A stretch of DNA of 64,000 bases from Nocardia jiangxiensis NBRC 101359 (lineage in GTDB: Bacteria > Actinomycetota > Actinomycetes > Mycobacteriales > Mycobacteriaceae): NCBI RefSeq assembly GCF_000308615.1, contig NZ_BAGB01000041.1:310001-374000 (forward strand). The letters run 5' to 3'. Under the pieces are notes generated by a model. That model was not told the DNA's origin, ran no database searches, and saw nothing but the letters and a program-made list of their open reading frames with translations. This document shows, in pieces, positions 62,343-64,000 of this stretch. The first letter of the stretch is position 1. Each line of letters opens with the position of its first letter. The position numbers and the translations under genes are program-made.

Positions 62343-62690
62343 GTGAACGCCCCCTTTCCCGCGGCCCGCATCGGCGGTGGCCTGATCTTCACCTCGGGTC
62401 TGGCCGCGATCGACACCGCCACGATGACGCCGTCCGCCGACACCTTCGACGGGCAGGCGACCAACGTGCTCGACCAGCTCGACGCCGCACTCGACGCGGC
62501 GGGCAGCAGCCGCGCGCAGGTCCTGAAACTGGACTGCTATCTGTCCGACCGGCGATGGTTCGCGTCCTGGAACGCGGCCTTCGCCAAGTATTTCGAGTCA
62601 GCCGCACCGGCGCGGACCACTACCGTCACCACCCTGCCCATCGAGGGGCTGTTCATCGAAATCCAGGCGATCGCGGTCGCCGAATCCTGA
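62343..62690 (+). CDS. RidA/YjgF family enamine/imine deaminase
   Basis: RidA proteins hydrolyse reactive enamine/imine intermediates of amino acid metabolism to keto acids and ammonia. The 115-residue protein has FTSGLAAID, the central QLDAALDAAGSSRAQVLKLDCYLSD and the end motif ARTTTVTTLPIEGLFIEIQAIAV, keeping the Arg and Glu of the active trimer site. The GTG at 62343 has AGGAG about 10 bases upstream. It lies 58 bases after the flavoprotein, suggesting that an imine is produced in this pathway. Confidence 0.9.
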   Translation: MNAPFPAARIGGGLIFTSGLAAIDTATMTPSADTFDGQATNVLDQLDAALDAAGSSRAQVLKLDCYLSDRRWFASWNAAFAKYFESAAPARTTTVTTLPIEGLFIEIQAIAVAES

Positions 62691-62702
62691 GGGAGATCCA
62701 TC

Positions 62703-63710
62703 ATGACCGCCGCAACTCCACTCGTGCATACCCGTTCCGCCGTAGGCGATTTCACCATCCGCGACGTCATCGAGGGCCAGACGGCCGGGCAGCTCATCGT
62801 GGCCGCCGACGACTGGGGCTGGTGGGTAACGCTCCTGGGCGGCAACACCATCGCACCCACCACCGGCATCCAGCAGGCGGTGGCCGTCGGGCTGGTGCGC
62901 GCCGGATTCCTGATGCGGCGCAACCACCGCTACCACCTCACCCACACCGGTCACGACGTCGGCAAGAATCGCGGTTTCGTCCGGTGCGCGGTACGCGGTT
63001 GGGAACCCACGTTCCGCAGACTGTCCGATGCCGCGCTCGACGAATTCATCCCCGCCGCAACCGAACCCGGCGAGGTCGCGCGCGCCTGCACCGATATCGC
63101 CCGCCGACGCCCGGAGATCTTCGCCGGCATCGGCGCGGCCATCGCCGCCGACGAAACCCCGGGCTGCACCATCGATCTCGGCTGCGCCGACGCCGGACGC
63201 GTACAAGCCCTGGCCGCGATCGCACCGCGCGAGCGATTCCTGGGCGTGGACATCGAGGCCGAGGTGATCGACGAGGCCACCGCGGTCCTGGCCGGACTCG
63301 ATCTCACCGATCGAGTCACCCTGCTGGCCGGTTCGGTACAGCCCGAGGCCGAACCTCCGGCCTGGCTCGCACACGTCGACCGCGACAGCGTCACCACCGC
63401 CATGTCGTTCTTCCTGCTGCATCAGCTCGCCAGCGACGGCGAGGGCATCGCGGCGGTGCTGCGCGGTTGGATGGAATGGTTCCCGAACGTGCGCCGCTTG
63501 GTCATCGGCGACGGTTATCTCCTCGAGGCCGAACAGTGGACCCAGCAACCCTGGTTCTCGCCCACCTACGAGATCTACCACACGATCACCGGGGTGCGAC
63601 TGTGGACGCAACAGGAGTACGAGGCCGCGTTCGCCGAACTCGGCTGGTCGGTGACCCGGCGCATGGAGGACCACACCATGCTGGTCACCACCGTCCTCGA
63701 ACGCGGATGA
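62703..63710 (+). CDS. SAM-dependent methyltransferase with N-terminal helical/winged domain
   Basis: This 335-residue protein has a dimerisation/winged-helix-like N-terminus (ATGIQQAVAVGLVRAGFLMRRN-like, about 55-75) as in plant-type and bacterial small-molecule methyltransferases. The class I SAM domain follows (TIDLGCADAGRVQALAAIAP, motif I key residues D-L-G-C-A) with FLGVDIEAEVIDEA. The product loop is SFFLLHQLASDGEG. O- or C-methylation of a small acid is possible; phenylpyruvate-type methyltransferases share this architecture. The start is 12 bases after ridA and the stop overlaps the next oxidase by 4 bases. Confidence 0.8.
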   Translation: MTAATPLVHTRSAVGDFTIRDVIEGQTAGQLIVAADDWGWWVTLLGGNTIAPTTGIQQAVAVGLVRAGFLMRRNHRYHLTHTGHDVGKNRGFVRCAVRGWEPTFRRLSDAALDEFIPAATEPGEVARACTDIARRRPEIFAGIGAAIAADETPGCTIDLGCADAGRVQALAAIAPRERFLGVDIEAEVIDEATAVLAGLDLTDRVTLLAGSVQPEAEPPAWLAHVDRDSVTTAMSFFLLHQLASDGEGIAAVLRGWMEWFPNVRRLVIGDGYLLEAEQWTQQPWFSPTYEIYHTITGVRLWTQQEYEAAFAELGWSVTRRMEDHTMLVTTVLERG

Positions 63711-64000
63711 CAACCTCGTTCGACGGGCCGCCGATTCCGATCGACACCCGCGCGGCGGTGCTCGATCAGTTCGTCGCCGACGAGACCGGCCGCAGCGGCA
63801 GCCGCCCGCGCGGGGTCGCCTACGCGACCGGTCTCGACGACGTGCTCGCCGTGGTGGCCTGGGCGCGCGACTCGCGCACCCCGCTCATCGCCCGCGGCGC
63901 GGGCACCAGCCTGGAAGGGCATCTGCTCGCCCGCGGGGACGAGCTGGTCCTGGATCTGTCTCGAGCGGATTCGATCCTGGACATCTCGCCCGCGGACTTC
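63707..64000 (+). CDS. FAD-linked oxidase (FAD_binding_4), 5' part
   Basis: These are the first 98 residues of a flavoprotein of the GlcD/D-lactate dehydrogenase type; the gene continues past the window. Visible is the PP-loop motif of the FAD-binding domain, VAYATGLDDVLAVVAWAR then TPLIARGAGTSLEGH, where the GAGTSLEG turn binds the FAD pyrophosphate. It starts with ATG overlapping the methyltransferase stop. With the FMN enzyme earlier in the operon, it implies two separate oxidations of hydroxy acids, perhaps of opposite stereochemistry. Confidence 0.85.
   Translation, partial: MTTSFDGPPIPIDTRAAVLDQFVADETGRSGSRPRGVAYATGLDDVLAVVAWARDSRTPLIARGAGTSLEGHLLARGDELVLDLSRADSILDISPADF

Noticed and set aside
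1..64000. tRNA genes, CRISPR arrays, insertion sequences or prophage
   Set aside because: No direct-repeat arrays, transposase or phage structural proteins were seen, and I recognised no tRNA cloverleaf by eye; a tRNA scan was not possible.

Overview
The window is high-GC actinobacterial DNA, most likely from a Nocardia-type member of the Mycobacteriales. That assignment is an inference. It rests on a complete Pup-proteasome system (pup, dop, pafA, prcA, prcB, arc), an MTB12-like secreted antigen, and a gene backbone that follows the order I remember for Mycobacterium tuberculosis Rv2092c-Rv2125: helY, tatC, tatA, pafC, pafB, pafA, prcA, prcB, pup, dop, arc, MTB12-like, trmI, recB-like, hisG, hisE, metH, PAC2. 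Translational coupling by 4-base overlaps and GTG starts are common throughout.

Region 1 (1-10646) is housekeeping on the minus strand: the start of a HelY-type helicase, TatC and TatA, a ketopantoate-reductase-like enzyme, the PafBC regulator pair, Pup ligase PafA, the proteasome subunits, Pup and Dop. Region 2 (10647-28717) is an accessory block of about 18 kb lying between dop and arc. It holds a permease pair, three TetR regulators, an ArsC-like protein, a DEAD-box helicase with a long basic tail, a flavin monooxygenase, two paralogous membrane glycosyltransferases, a deazaflavin-type reductase, the 5-oxoprolinase operon pxpABC, a Nudix hydrolase, a class III aminotransferase and a secreted cyclophilin. 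Region 3 (28718-34937) returns to the conserved backbone with arc, the MTB12-like gene, trmI, a RecB-like nuclease, hisG and hisE, followed by a GNAT acetyltransferase.

Region 4 (34998-38730) is a compact three-gene operon: Fe(II)/2-oxoglutarate dioxygenase, SAM methyltransferase, and a carnitine/choline acyltransferase homologue that keeps its catalytic His and carnitine-site motifs. Together they could hydroxylate, methylate and O-acylate a small zwitterion, and this is my best candidate for an undescribed pathway. A HAD phosphatase, a Ser/Thr kinase, metH and a PAC2 protein follow (38948-46123).

Region 5 (46124-59459) is accessory. It opens with a nested inverted-repeat element that supplies the end of a small resolvase-like gene. 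Divergent from that gene is an XRE-TPR regulator, then a DUF2127 membrane protein, then a type II Wadjet (JetABC) anti-plasmid SMC operon with no JetD nuclease gene beside it. A CPBP protease gene broken by a frameshift and a TetR/MFS divergent pair complete the region.

Region 6 (59715-64000) is a tightly packed plus-strand operon: amino-acid permease, FMN alpha-hydroxyacid dehydrogenase, RidA, methyltransferase and an FAD-linked oxidase that runs off the window. It looks like a small-molecule pathway on amino, hydroxy or keto acids. I saw no tRNA, rRNA, CRISPR array or recognisable insertion sequence.
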